A stretch of DNA of 64,000 bases from Pyxidicoccus caerfyrddinensis (lineage in GTDB: Bacteria > Myxococcota > Myxococcia > Myxococcales > Myxococcaceae). Made by a program: the position numbers and the translations under genes. How positions within the stretch are numbered: the stretch's first letter is position 1; every line of letters starts with the position of its first letter. The stretch covers positions 372,001 through 436,000 of the forward strand of contig NZ_JAAIYA010000002.1 in NCBI RefSeq assembly GCF_010894405.1, read 5' to 3'. Under the pieces are notes generated by a model. That model was not told where the DNA came from. It did not search any database and saw only the letters and a list, made by a program, of their open reading frames with translations. Positions 45,408-54,300 of this stretch are shown one piece after another.

Positions 45408-46420
45408 GGTGCGAAGTCCTCGCGCGAGCGTCCGAGCCACTCCAGGGCATTGCGCCAGAGCAGCCGCTCGCGCGCGGCCGGCTCCAGCTCCCTCAGGGAC
45501 TCGATGAGCGTGCCCGGGCGGTCCTCGCCCAGGGGGAAGGGGTAGTCACTGCCGAGCGCCACCTTGTCCTGGCCGAACATCCGGACGATGAAGCGCAGCG
45601 CCTCCACGTCGTGGACCAACGAGTCCACCCAGAAGCGGCCCACGTAGTCCTTGGGTGCGACCTTGTTGTCCACCGCGACGAGGTCTGGCCGCGCCTCGAA
45701 GCCGTGCTGGATGCGGCCCAGCGTCATCGGGAACGAGCCGCCGCCGTGCGCGAAGGCGAAGCGCAGCTTCGGCAGCCGCTCCATGACGCCGCCGAAGATG
45801 ACGGAGCAGATGGCGAGCGAGACCTCGGCCGGCATGCCCACCAGCCACGGCAGCCAGTACTTCTGCATCTTCGCCTCGCCCATCATGTCCCACGGGTGGA
45901 CGAAGATGGCGGCGCCCAGCTCGCTCGCGGCCTGGAAGAAGGGGAACAGCGCCGGGTCCGACAGGTTCCATTCGTTGACGTGGCTGCCAATCTGCACGCC
46001 CGAAAAGCCCAGCTCCTTCACGCACCGCTCCAGCTCGCGCACCGCGAGGTCCGGCGACTGGAGTGGGACCGTGCCCAGCCCCACGAAGCGCTTGGGGTGC
46101 TCGCGGACGACACCGGCGAGGTGGTCGTTGAGGAATCGCGCCATGTCCGCGCCGTGCTCCGGCTTCGTCCAGTAGCTGAACATCACCGGCACGGTGGACA
46201 GCACCTGCACGTGGACGCCGTGGGTGTCGCATTCCTCGATGCGCTTCACCGGGTCCCAGCAGTTGCTCTCGATTTCACGGAAGAACTTCCCGTCGTCACG
46301 GAGCATGCGCGCGCGGCACGGCGCGTGGTGGTCCAGGGTGATGAAGCCGCCGTAGCCGTAGCGCTCGGCGAAGCGGGGGAGCTTCTCCGGCAACAGGTGC
46401 GTATGGATGTCGATCTTCAA
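45404..46420 (-). CDS. 2-amino-3-carboxymuconate-6-semialdehyde decarboxylase
   Basis: A 338-residue amidohydrolase-fold, metal-dependent decarboxylase (ACMSD) that diverts aminocarboxymuconate semialdehyde away from quinolinate/NAD formation. Motifs: KIDIHTHLLPEK (HxH metal ligands), IFVHPWDMMGE, RFAFAHGGGSFPMTLGR and LGSDYPFPLGED (catalytic/metal residues). The only start giving the normal N-terminus is a TTG at 46420 whose last two bases begin the TGA of haaO (TTGA), implying coupled translation; an upstream GTG or ATG inside haaO would add a non-homologous tail. Confidence 0.9.
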   Translation of the reverse strand: MKIDIHTHLLPEKLPRFAERYGYGGFITLDHHAPCRARMLRDDGKFFREIESNCWDPVKRIEECDTHGVHVQVLSTVPVMFSYWTKPEHGADMARFLNDHLAGVVREHPKRFVGLGTVPLQSPDLAVRELERCVKELGFSGVQIGSHVNEWNLSDPALFPFFQAASELGAAIFVHPWDMMGEAKMQKYWLPWLVGMPAEVSLAICSVIFGGVMERLPKLRFAFAHGGGSFPMTLGRIQHGFEARPDLVAVDNKVAPKDYVGRFWVDSLVHDVEALRFIVRMFGQDKVALGSDYPFPLGEDRPGTLIESLRELEPAARERLLWRNALEWLGRSREDFAP

Positions 46421-46941
46421 CGCGCCGGGCTCCCCTTGGTCACCTTCGTCCCGCACTTCTTGCACGTGCAGTGGTCGGGGTTCCCGTAGAAGTGCTCGAA
46501 GATGGGCGGCAGCTGCGTCACGAGGTTGGTGACGTGAACGAACTCCTCATAGAGCTTCTCGCCGCACTTCGGGCACAGCCACATGAAGCCGTCCATCTCC
46601 TTCGGCTGGCGACGGCGCTCCAGTACCAGCCCCACCGTGCCCGCGGGGCGCTGCGGCGAGTGCGGCACGTTGGGCGGCAGCAGGAAGATTTCCCCCTCCA
46701 TGATGGGGATGTCCTGCACCTCGCCCTCGTCGATGACGCGCAGGGTGATGTTGCCCTCGAGCTGGTAGAAGAACTCCTCGCCCTCGTTGATGTGGAAGTC
46801 CGTGCGCGCGTTGGGGCCACCGACGACGGTGACCATGAACTCGCGATCGGCCCAGACCTGTTGATTGCCGACGGGCGGCTTGAGCAGGTGGCGGTGCTCG
46901 TCAATCCACTTCTTGAAGTTGATGGGGGTCAGGCGGCCCAT
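46417..46941 (-). CDS. 3-hydroxyanthranilate 3,4-dioxygenase
   Basis: A 174-residue cupin dioxygenase (HAAO) that opens the ring of 3-hydroxyanthranilate. The iron site is carried by TDFHINEGEEFFYQLEGN and VPHSPQRPAG (His, Glu, His). The C-terminus has two CxxC pairs, LCPKCGEKLYEEF and HCTCKKCGT, forming the rubredoxin-like second iron site typical of bacterial HAAO. It starts directly after the RidA-type gene stop with no gap. Confidence 0.93.
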   Translation of the reverse strand: MGRLTPINFKKWIDEHRHLLKPPVGNQQVWADREFMVTVVGGPNARTDFHINEGEEFFYQLEGNITLRVIDEGEVQDIPIMEGEIFLLPPNVPHSPQRPAGTVGLVLERRRQPKEMDGFMWLCPKCGEKLYEEFVHVTNLVTQLPPIFEHFYGNPDHCTCKKCGTKVTKGSPAR

Positions 46942-47367
46942 TCATTCATCTCCGACGGTGGCGATGCACTTGAGCTCGATGGCAATCGGCGTAGGGAGCC
47001 GGTTGATTTCGAGTGTCGTCCTGCACGGCGGGTTGTCCTTGAAGTACTCCGCCCACAGCCGGTTGTACGTGGGGAAGTCCTTCTTCATGTTCGTCAGGTA
47101 CACCGTCACGTCCACCAGCTTGTCCCAGGACGAGCCCGCGTCCTCCAGGATGTAGCGGACGTTGCGGAACACCGAGTGACACTGCGCCTCGATGTCGTAC
47201 GAGGAGATGTTGCCCTCGGCGTCCAGCGTCACGCCGGGAATCCGCTTGGTGCCGCGCTCGCGCGGGCCCACGCCGGACAGGAAGAGGAGGTTCCCCACGC
47301 GCCGTGCGTGGGGGTACAGGCCCACCGGCTCCGGGGCCTTCTGGGAATCGACTCGCTCGCTGCTCAC
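46942..47367 (-). CDS. RidA-family protein, probable 2-aminomuconate deaminase
   Basis: A 141-residue YjgF/RidA-fold protein. GNLLFLSGVGPRERGT, IEAQCHSVFRNVRYILEDAG and RTTLEINRLPTPIAIELKCIA are the family segments, with the substrate-binding Arg and Glu in the last one. The deaminase AmnD that converts 2-aminomuconate to 4-oxalocrotonate belongs to this fold, and the gene is placed between the dehydrogenase that makes 2-aminomuconate and haaO. The specific activity is therefore strongly suggested by context but not shown by sequence. Confidence 0.86.
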   Translation of the reverse strand: MSSERVDSQKAPEPVGLYPHARRVGNLLFLSGVGPRERGTKRIPGVTLDAEGNISSYDIEAQCHSVFRNVRYILEDAGSSWDKLVDVTVYLTNMKKDFPTYNRLWAEYFKDNPPCRTTLEINRLPTPIAIELKCIATVGDE

Positions 47368-47392
47368 GATGCGCTCCTGACGGGTTTGCGGC

Positions 47393-48835
47393 TCACAGCT
47401 TGATGCAGACGTTCTTCGGCTCGGTGAAGAAGCGCAGCGCGTCCCAGCCGCCCTCGCGCCCCACGCCCGAGTCCTTCACCCCACCGAACGGCGTACGTAG
47501 GTCTCGCAGCATCCAGGTGTTCACCCAGACGATGCCGCTGTGCAGCCGCGAGGCGAAGCGGTGCGCGCGCTGCAAGTCCTTCGTCCACACGCTGGCGGCC
47601 AGGCCGTACTTCGTGGAGTTGGCCCAGGCGAGCACCTCCTCCTCCTGGTCGAAGGGAATGAGCGTGGCCACCGGCCCGAAGATCTCCTCCTGGTTGGTGC
47701 GGCACCCGGAGTCGAGGCCCTCGATGAGGGTGGGCTCCACGAACCAGCCGTTGCGGCACCGGCCCGGGACGCTGGCGCGCTTGCCGCCGGTGAGGACGCG
47801 GCCGCCCTCCTGCTTCGCGAGGTCCACGTAGCCCAGCACCTTGTCGAAGTGCTGCTGGGACACCAGCGCGCCCTGGTCCGTGCCCTGCTCCAGTGGGTCA
47901 CCCACCTTGAGCGCGCGGGTGCGGGTGACGAGCGCCTCCTTGAAGCGCTCGTAGATGGGGCGCTGCACGAAGATGCGCGGGCCGCAGAGACAGATCTGCC
48001 CCTGGTTGGCGAAGGACGAGCGCACCGTGGTGGCGAGCGCCTCGTCGAAGTCGCAGTCCGCGAAGATGACGTTGGGATTCTTGCCGCCCATCTCCAGCGA
48101 CAGCTTCTTGAAGGCGGGGGCGGCCACGCGGGCGATCTCCGCGCCGGTGCGCGTGCTGCCGGTGAAGGAGATGGCGCTGATGTCCGGGTGACGGCTCATC
48201 GCCGCGCCCACCTTGGGGCCCAGGCCGTGGACCATGTTGAGCACGCCCGGCGGCAGGCCCGCCTCGCGGCACACCTGGGACAGCAGATAGGCCGTCATCG
48301 GCGTGACTTCGGACGGCTTGGCGACGACGCAGTTCCCGATGGCCAGCGCCGGGGCAATCTTCCACGTGAGCAGATAGAGCGGCAGGTTCCACGGGGAGAT
48401 GCAGCCCACCACGCCCAGCGGCGAGCGCAGGGTGTAGTTGAGGGCGACGTTGTCCGTCTGGTGCGCCTCGCTGGAGAACTGCGTGACGGCGTCCGCGAAG
48501 AACTCGAAGTTGAGGATGCTGCGCGGAATGTCGACGGTGGAGGCGACGGACAGGGGCTTGCCCGTGTCGATGGACTCCGCGCGGGCGAACGCGTCCAGGC
48601 GGGAGCGAATCGCGTCCGCGATGCGGCGGAGCATGCGGGAGCGGTCCACGGCCGGAGTGGCGGACCAGGCGGGGAAGGCGCGCGAGGCGGCCTCCACGGC
48701 GCGCTGTACGTCCGGCTCGTCCGAGTCGGGTACCTTCGCGTACGTCTCCGCCGTGGCCGGCTCGGGCTTGTCCAGCCACGCGCCGCTGCTGGCGGGCAGC
48801 AGCTCACCGCCGATGTAGTTGAGTACCTTCTCCAT
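47393..48835 (-). CDS. 2-aminomuconate-6-semialdehyde dehydrogenase
   Basis: A 480-residue NAD(P)-dependent aldehyde dehydrogenase. Motifs: GCISPWNLPLYLLTWKIAP, ISFTGSTRTGAEIARVA, KLSLEMGGKNPNVIF (general-base Glu) and SFANQGQICLCGPRIFV (nucleophile Cys). This subtype, with NVIFADCDFDEAL and NPTLIEGL-like text, matches 2-hydroxymuconic/2-aminomuconic semialdehyde dehydrogenases. The ATG at 48835 opens the normal MEKVLNYIGGELLPA start; longer in-frame forms run into non-coding sequence. It is the first gene of the kynurenine operon. Confidence 0.9.
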   Translation of the reverse strand: MEKVLNYIGGELLPASSGAWLDKPEPATAETYAKVPDSDEPDVQRAVEAASRAFPAWSATPAVDRSRMLRRIADAIRSRLDAFARAESIDTGKPLSVASTVDIPRSILNFEFFADAVTQFSSEAHQTDNVALNYTLRSPLGVVGCISPWNLPLYLLTWKIAPALAIGNCVVAKPSEVTPMTAYLLSQVCREAGLPPGVLNMVHGLGPKVGAAMSRHPDISAISFTGSTRTGAEIARVAAPAFKKLSLEMGGKNPNVIFADCDFDEALATTVRSSFANQGQICLCGPRIFVQRPIYERFKEALVTRTRALKVGDPLEQGTDQGALVSQQHFDKVLGYVDLAKQEGGRVLTGGKRASVPGRCRNGWFVEPTLIEGLDSGCRTNQEEIFGPVATLIPFDQEEEVLAWANSTKYGLAASVWTKDLQRAHRFASRLHSGIVWVNTWMLRDLRTPFGGVKDSGVGREGGWDALRFFTEPKNVCIKL

Positions 48836-49137
48836 GGCCGGGCCCTCTGTGTGTGCCAACCCCACGGCCCGGCCACGGACTCCCGCTTCCCTGGTCGCTC
48901 GCAGGGGAGGGGGCCGCGCCGCGCTGTGCAGGACGCGGCGCAATGTATGAAACCGAGGGGGTTGTCACCAGCGCCACGGACACGCGCCGTCCACTCGTGT
49001 ACCTGGGGATGACGCGTCGTCCCAGGACGGCTCCTTCTGAGGGGCAGCAGCCATGCTGGTGGGGGCCCCCGTCACATCCGCGGGCCGTTCTCCCCAAGAG
49101 GGAATGCGCTGCGGGGTTCGCGCGCGGGAGGCACGTG
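48836..49137. other. Divergent intergenic region, 302 bp
   Basis: The region separates the kynurenine operon from the NmrA-like gene. It should hold both promoters. I see no clear hexamer pair, inverted repeat or regulator-type operator. A continuous reading frame that extends the NmrA-like gene upstream runs through it, but codon use and the good ribosome binding site at 49138 argue that it is non-coding. Confidence 0.5.
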
Positions 49138-50025
49138 ATGTCGGTACCACGCAAGGTGCTCGTAACAGGGGCCACGGGACAGCAGGGCGGCGCCGTGGCT
49201 CGCTGCCTGCTGGAGCGGGGCCACCGGGTCCGCGCGCTCGTCCGTTTCCCGGAGGCGCCCGCCGCCCGTGAGCTCGAGCGCCTCGGGGCAGTGCTCGTCC
49301 CGGGCCGCTTCGAGGACTTCGCGTCCCTGGTGCACGCCATGGCGGGCGTGGAGGCCGTCTTCGGTGTCACCACGCCCTTCGAGGGCATTGCCGCCGAGGC
49401 CATGAAGGGCCTGGCGCTCGTCGATGCGGCGCGCGAGGTCAGGGTCGCGCACTTCGTGCTCACCTCCGCGTGCAACGCGGACAGGGGCACTGGCGTCCCC
49501 AGCTTCGAGAGCAAGCGCCGCGTCGAGGAGCACCTGGCGCGCTCCGGCGTGCCCTTCACCATCGTCGCGCCGGTGTACTTCCTGGAGAATCTCCTCACGC
49601 CCTTCAGCCTGTCCGCCCTGCGTGCCGGCACGTTCTCCCGCTGGATGCCGGTGGAGCGGCGCGTCCAGTACATCGCCGTGGAGGACATCGGGCGCTTCTG
49701 TGCGCTCGCCTTCGAGCGGCGCGAGCCGTTCCTCGGGCGCAGGTTCGACCTCGCGGGCGACGAGCTCGATGGCATTCAGGCCGCTGAAATCCTCTCACGC
49801 GAGCTGGGGCACTCCATCCAGCCCGTCGCGCTGCCCCTGTCGTCCTTCCCGGCCCAGGGCGAGCAGGGGCAGAACGTCGCGGCCACCCTCGCGTGGATGG
49901 CGCGCACGGGCTTCAGCGCGGACATCGACGCCCTGCGACGGGAGTTCCCGGAAGTCGGCTGGCTTTCCTTCGAGGCGTGGGTCCACGCACACCGGGAAGC
50001 ACTCCTCCGCGCCCCCAGCGCGTAG
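49138..50025 (+). CDS. NmrA-like NAD(P)-binding protein
   Basis: A 295-residue atypical SDR of the NmrA/HSCARG type. VLVTGATGQQGGAVARCLL is the glycine-rich motif with the NmrA GxxGxxG spacing; VFGVTTPFEG, AHFVLTSACNADRGTGVP and PFTIVAPVYFLENL follow the family. Such proteins often sense the NADP(H) state or act as oxidoreductases; no catalytic Tyr-Lys pair is obvious. Start ATG 49138 follows GGGAGGCACGTG. It ends 7 bp before the convergent membrane protein gene. Confidence 0.85.
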   Translation: MSVPRKVLVTGATGQQGGAVARCLLERGHRVRALVRFPEAPAARELERLGAVLVPGRFEDFASLVHAMAGVEAVFGVTTPFEGIAAEAMKGLALVDAAREVRVAHFVLTSACNADRGTGVPSFESKRRVEEHLARSGVPFTIVAPVYFLENLLTPFSLSALRAGTFSRWMPVERRVQYIAVEDIGRFCALAFERREPFLGRRFDLAGDELDGIQAAEILSRELGHSIQPVALPLSSFPAQGEQGQNVAATLAWMARTGFSADIDALRREFPEVGWLSFEAWVHAHREALLRAPSA

Positions 50026-50032
50026 GCGGCGG

Positions 50033-51073
50033 TCAACCACCCGGGCTGAGCAACAGCGAGGAGAGGCCACCGAGCAGGGGAGCCAGCACGGCGAGGCCCT
50101 GCTGGAGCTCCTGGAATGCGGACTCCTGCATGCCGAGGTATGCGCGCGCGGCCTGCAGCTCCTCGGACCACGCCTTCCAGGGCGCGTGGGGCCCGAGGGA
50201 TTGTCGGACGAGCCGCTCCGCGAGGGCCTCGCCCACGTTCCTCAGGGTCTTTCGGATCGGGACATAGACGCTGGCGATGAGCCCTGTGTAGTAGATGCCG
50301 AAGCCCACGACAGGTGCTGCCGGGAACAGCTCGGGACGCGAGGGAAAGGCTTCGTTGAGCAGGTTGCGCGAGATGCCGATGCTCAGCATCGACGTGCCGA
50401 TGTTGAGCGCGGCGAGGCCCAGTAACAGTCTCAGTTGAGCCCGGAGTCGCAGGTACCGAGGCACGGCGTCATCGAGGTCTCCTGCCTCGGGCTCCCTCTC
50501 TTGGGACGGGGATGCTGGCGACAGGCGGAGAAGCTGGACGTGCACGCAGAACACGCCCAGGGCGTGCAGTGCCAGGACCGCCATCCCGAAGAGGGTCAGG
50601 ATGTGCACCCTCGCATTGAACGCGGCTATCGGAGGGGTGCTCAGCACTTTCATGGCGGGGCTCCCCCGCCAGCTGAGGACCTGGGCGACGATGGGCAGGC
50701 TGAGGATGACGAGGGCGACGGAGGTGCAGAACAGGACCGCCATCCGCTCCCTCCGCGTGCCCGGCCAGACCGGACGGTTCTTGAATTCGCCCCAGAGGAT
50801 GAAGCAATAGGCGACCCAGAGTGCTGGCTGAATCGAGAGGAAGATGTGCCAGACCCCCGGCTGCCGTGAGCCCAGGAAGGCCAGGTGCTGCAGGTTGGGA
50901 CCCAGCAGGAAGAGGTCGGCCGCCAAGAAGGCCAGGGCGGTGAGGATGAAGAAGCCGAGCGACGAGCTGAAGACGAGCGAGAGGGCCGCGCGTGCATCCC
51001 GCCAGACGGACCGACGTGGGTCCCGAGGTGAAGCTTCCCGAGGGGAAGGAGCCTCCTCGTGCGGCTGCGACAT
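50033..51073 (-). CDS. Multi-pass membrane protein of unknown function
   Basis: A 346-residue protein with a charged N-terminus (about 1-28) and about six hydrophobic segments, e.g. LGFFILTALAFLAADLFLL, HIFLSIQPALWVAYCFILW, MAVLFCTSVALVILSLPIV, ILTLFGMAVLALHALGVF, LLLGLAALNIGTSMLSIGI and PVVGFGIYYTGLIASVYVP. A soluble C-terminal tail (about 285-346) with ELQAARAYLGMQESAFQELQ is amphipathic. I do not recognise the family. Codon use fits the genome. It stands alone on its strand. Confidence 0.72.
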   Translation of the reverse strand: MSQPHEEAPSPREASPRDPRRSVWRDARAALSLVFSSSLGFFILTALAFLAADLFLLGPNLQHLAFLGSRQPGVWHIFLSIQPALWVAYCFILWGEFKNRPVWPGTRRERMAVLFCTSVALVILSLPIVAQVLSWRGSPAMKVLSTPPIAAFNARVHILTLFGMAVLALHALGVFCVHVQLLRLSPASPSQEREPEAGDLDDAVPRYLRLRAQLRLLLGLAALNIGTSMLSIGISRNLLNEAFPSRPELFPAAPVVGFGIYYTGLIASVYVPIRKTLRNVGEALAERLVRQSLGPHAPWKAWSEELQAARAYLGMQESAFQELQQGLAVLAPLLGGLSSLLLSPGG

Positions 51074-51315
51074 GAGCGCCCCCTTCCCGTGACACGGCGG
51101 AGCCCAGGATGACCGAAGGCATGCCCGCCGGACATGCCCCCAGGCGCCTGTACCTGTTGAAGAGCGCTCAGGTGGCGTGTCCGTGCCTCGACGCGGACGA
51201 GGGAGAGTGGCCCCTGAGGACGCCGACCTTGCGGCGGGCTCCGGCTCGTAGTGCGGGACGCGTCACATCTCCGTCAGGTGCTGTCTGTCTTTAAAGGCCG
51301 TTGGAGGCCTTGCAC

Positions 51316-54300
51316 ATGCAGACGAGCGGCGAACGGACCCCTGGCAGGGAGGACACCTCCTCCCTGCTGCTGGAGGGGCGATTCCTGAAGCATCAGTGTC
51401 TTCACCAACAGGGAGCGCTCCAGACCTGGCGTGGGAAGGACCTCGTCACCCGTGCACCGGTGGTGGTGAAGACGGCACCGCTTCACGCGCTCAAGGTGGG
51501 GGCCTTCGAGCGCATGCTGCGAGACGACGACGCCCTACGCGAGCTCCACAGCCCCTGGCTCTCACCGCCCCTGCACAGCGGTCTTCAAGGGGAGTGGCTG
51601 TTCCGTGTGAGCCGTGACGCTCCCACCGGAACGCTGGCGGAGCGGCTGTCGAAAGGCCCGCTCTCGCTCCAGGAGACCCTCCTGCTCGGGCGAGGACTCC
51701 TGCGAGCGCTGCGCGAGGCCCATGCCCAGCGGGTGCCTCACCGCCACCTCAAGCCCTCCAACGTCGTCATCGCTCCGGAGGGGACGTTCGAGGATGCGAC
51801 GCTCATCGACTTCGGGCTCGCGCTGGAGGACCTGCGGGAGCCCTCGCTGCTGGCGCTCCCCCTCACCGCCATCCAGCACCTCGCCCCCGAGCAGCTCGGG
51901 CTCGTGACGGCCGTGCCGGGCCCCGCCTCGGACCTCTATGCCGTGGGGCTGATGCTCTTCGAGAGTCTCGCCGGGGCGCTCCCATTTCCCGGGGAGACGC
52001 TGGGCAGGCTCCTGCGGCAGCACCTCCGCACCGTCCCGGAGCTGCGTGCCCGGGGACTCTCCGTGCCTCGCGCGCTGGAGCAGGTGGTGCAGCACCTGCT
52101 GCGTGAGGAGCCGTGCGAGCGCTACCAGTCGGCGGAAGGGGCGCTCCGAGACCTGGAGGAAATCTCCTCGGAGCTGGCGCGCGGCCTCACCGAGCCGGCC
52201 GTGGTGGTGGGCAGGACCGAGCGCCACCTTCGGCTCACCGAGCCCTCCTTCATCGGCAGGGCTCCGGAGGTGGAGGCACTGGAGGGCGCCCTGTCCTCGG
52301 CGGCCCGGGGACAGGGAGGGCTCGTCTTCGTGGAGGGCGCGTCGGGTGGCGGCAAGACGATGCTCCTCGACGAGCTGGCGCGCCGGGGGCTGTCACGCGG
52401 CGCGAGGGTCTTCCGTGGACAGGCCCTCGACCGGGCGGCTCCGCAGCCGCTGCAAACGCTGATGGGCGTACTGCAAGACCTCGCTTCAGCCGTGAAGAGG
52501 ACACCGGCGCTGGCCAAGGCCCTGAGCGCGGGCGCGGGAACGCGCCTCGGTGCGGTCTGCGCCGGGGACCCGGAGCTCCGCGAGTTGTTGAAGCTGCCGG
52601 TCGTCGCGTGTCAGGCGGGAGGGCCCGAGGGCCTGGGAGAAGGTCGCGCGGTGCGAGCGCTCGCGGCGGTGCTCGACGTGCTGGGGGACGCGGAGACCCC
52701 GGCGCTCGTGCTGCTGGACGACTGCCAGTGGTCTGACGAGCTGACCTTGAAGCTGCTCGCTTCTCTCTCCGCATCGGCGGCGGAGGTACCGGGGGTCGAG
52801 CGTTTCTTCACCGTGGTGGCTGCCTTCCGGACGGAAGCGGTGCCCGAGGGACACCCGCTCCGCCGCATGGCGCCCATGCTCCGGGTTCCCCTGGCGCCGC
52901 TCGCCCCTCCGGACGTGCAGGACCTGGTGGAGTCCATGGCGGGGCGCCTTCCGGACGAGGCGATGGAGGTCGTGGTCCGGCTCTCCGAGGGCAATCCCTT
53001 CATGGCCGCCGCCATCGTACGAGGGCTCGTCGAGAGCGGGGCCCTGGAGCCCGAGGCTCCCGGGTGGCGCGTGGTGCCGGAGCGGCTCGCGGAGGTGCGC
53101 TCCTCGCGGCGGGCCGCGTCCCTGCTGCTCGGCCGACTGGCGCTCCTGTCGGAGGAGGCGCGGTCCCTGCTTGCGGCGGGGGCCATCCTCGGGAGGGAGT
53201 TCGAGGTGGACCTGGCCGCGGTGCTGGCGCAGCGGAGCCCGGAGCAGGCCGCCGTCGCGCTGGAGGATGCCCGGCAGCGGCACCTCCTGTGGGCGGTGCC
53301 GCCCATGGGGCGGTACACCTTCGCGCACGACCGCATCCGGGAGGCCCTGCTGGAGCAACTCCCTGCGGAGGAGCAGCGGGCGCTGCACCTCACCGCCGCG
53401 CTGGAGCTGGAGCGCCGGGCTCCCGAGGGGAGCTTCGAGCTGGCCTGGCACTTCGAGGCGGCGGGAGCGCCGGAGCGTGCGTGGCCCCACGCCTTGAAGT
53501 CAGCGGAAGTGGCCCGAAGCAAGCACACCCTGGACGTCGCCGAGCGTTACTACCGACTGGCCGACCGTGGTGCGGTGGAAGCGGACGACGCGACGAAGCT
53601 TGTCATCCTGGAGGGACTGGGTGACGTCCTGCGCATCCGCGGAAGCGAGGAGGCCGAGCCGACCTACGCGCGGGCGCAGTGCTTCGCCACGACACGCCTG
53701 GACCGGGCTCGTATCGAGGGACATCGAAGCAAGGTCGCGTTCACCCGGTTCGAAATGCTGGCCGGCTATGACAGGTTGGAACGAGCGCTCCGCCTCATCG
53801 GACAGCGAGTGCCGGCCGGACTCTTGTCCCGCGCCGTCCTCCTGCTCTGGGCGCTCGTCGTCCACATGGTACATGCGCTCCTGCTGAAGTGGCGGGCCCG
53901 ACCGTTGCCTCCCCTGGAGGGGGAGGCGCTGCTCGCGGCACAACTGCTCACGCATCTCATGAGCGTCTATTCGACCCGGCGGTATTCGCTGTTTGCCTCC
54001 TGGTGGGCCCACATGCGCGGATTGAACATCGCCGAGCGGCATGCTCCCAGCCCGGAGTTGGCGACAGCCTATGCGAACCAGGGCGCCACGCTCGCACTGT
54101 CCACCCAGGCCATCCCCTGGGTGCCCACCTTACTGGCGAACCTCGCCCTGGCTCGGGGGAGGACGTATTTCCAGAGAGCGCTCGCCTTGCGAGAGGAGTT
54201 CGGTGATGCCTATCAGCACGCCGACACGCAGTACCTGTACCAGGTCACGCTGCTCCAGTGCGCACGGTACGCGGAGAGCGTCGAGGCCGGTCTGCGCTCC

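Noticed and set aside
51109-51294. Short plus-strand ORF (61 codons) before the hybrid sensor gene
   Set aside because: No ribosome binding site, no recognisable sequence, weak codon bias; treated as intergenic.
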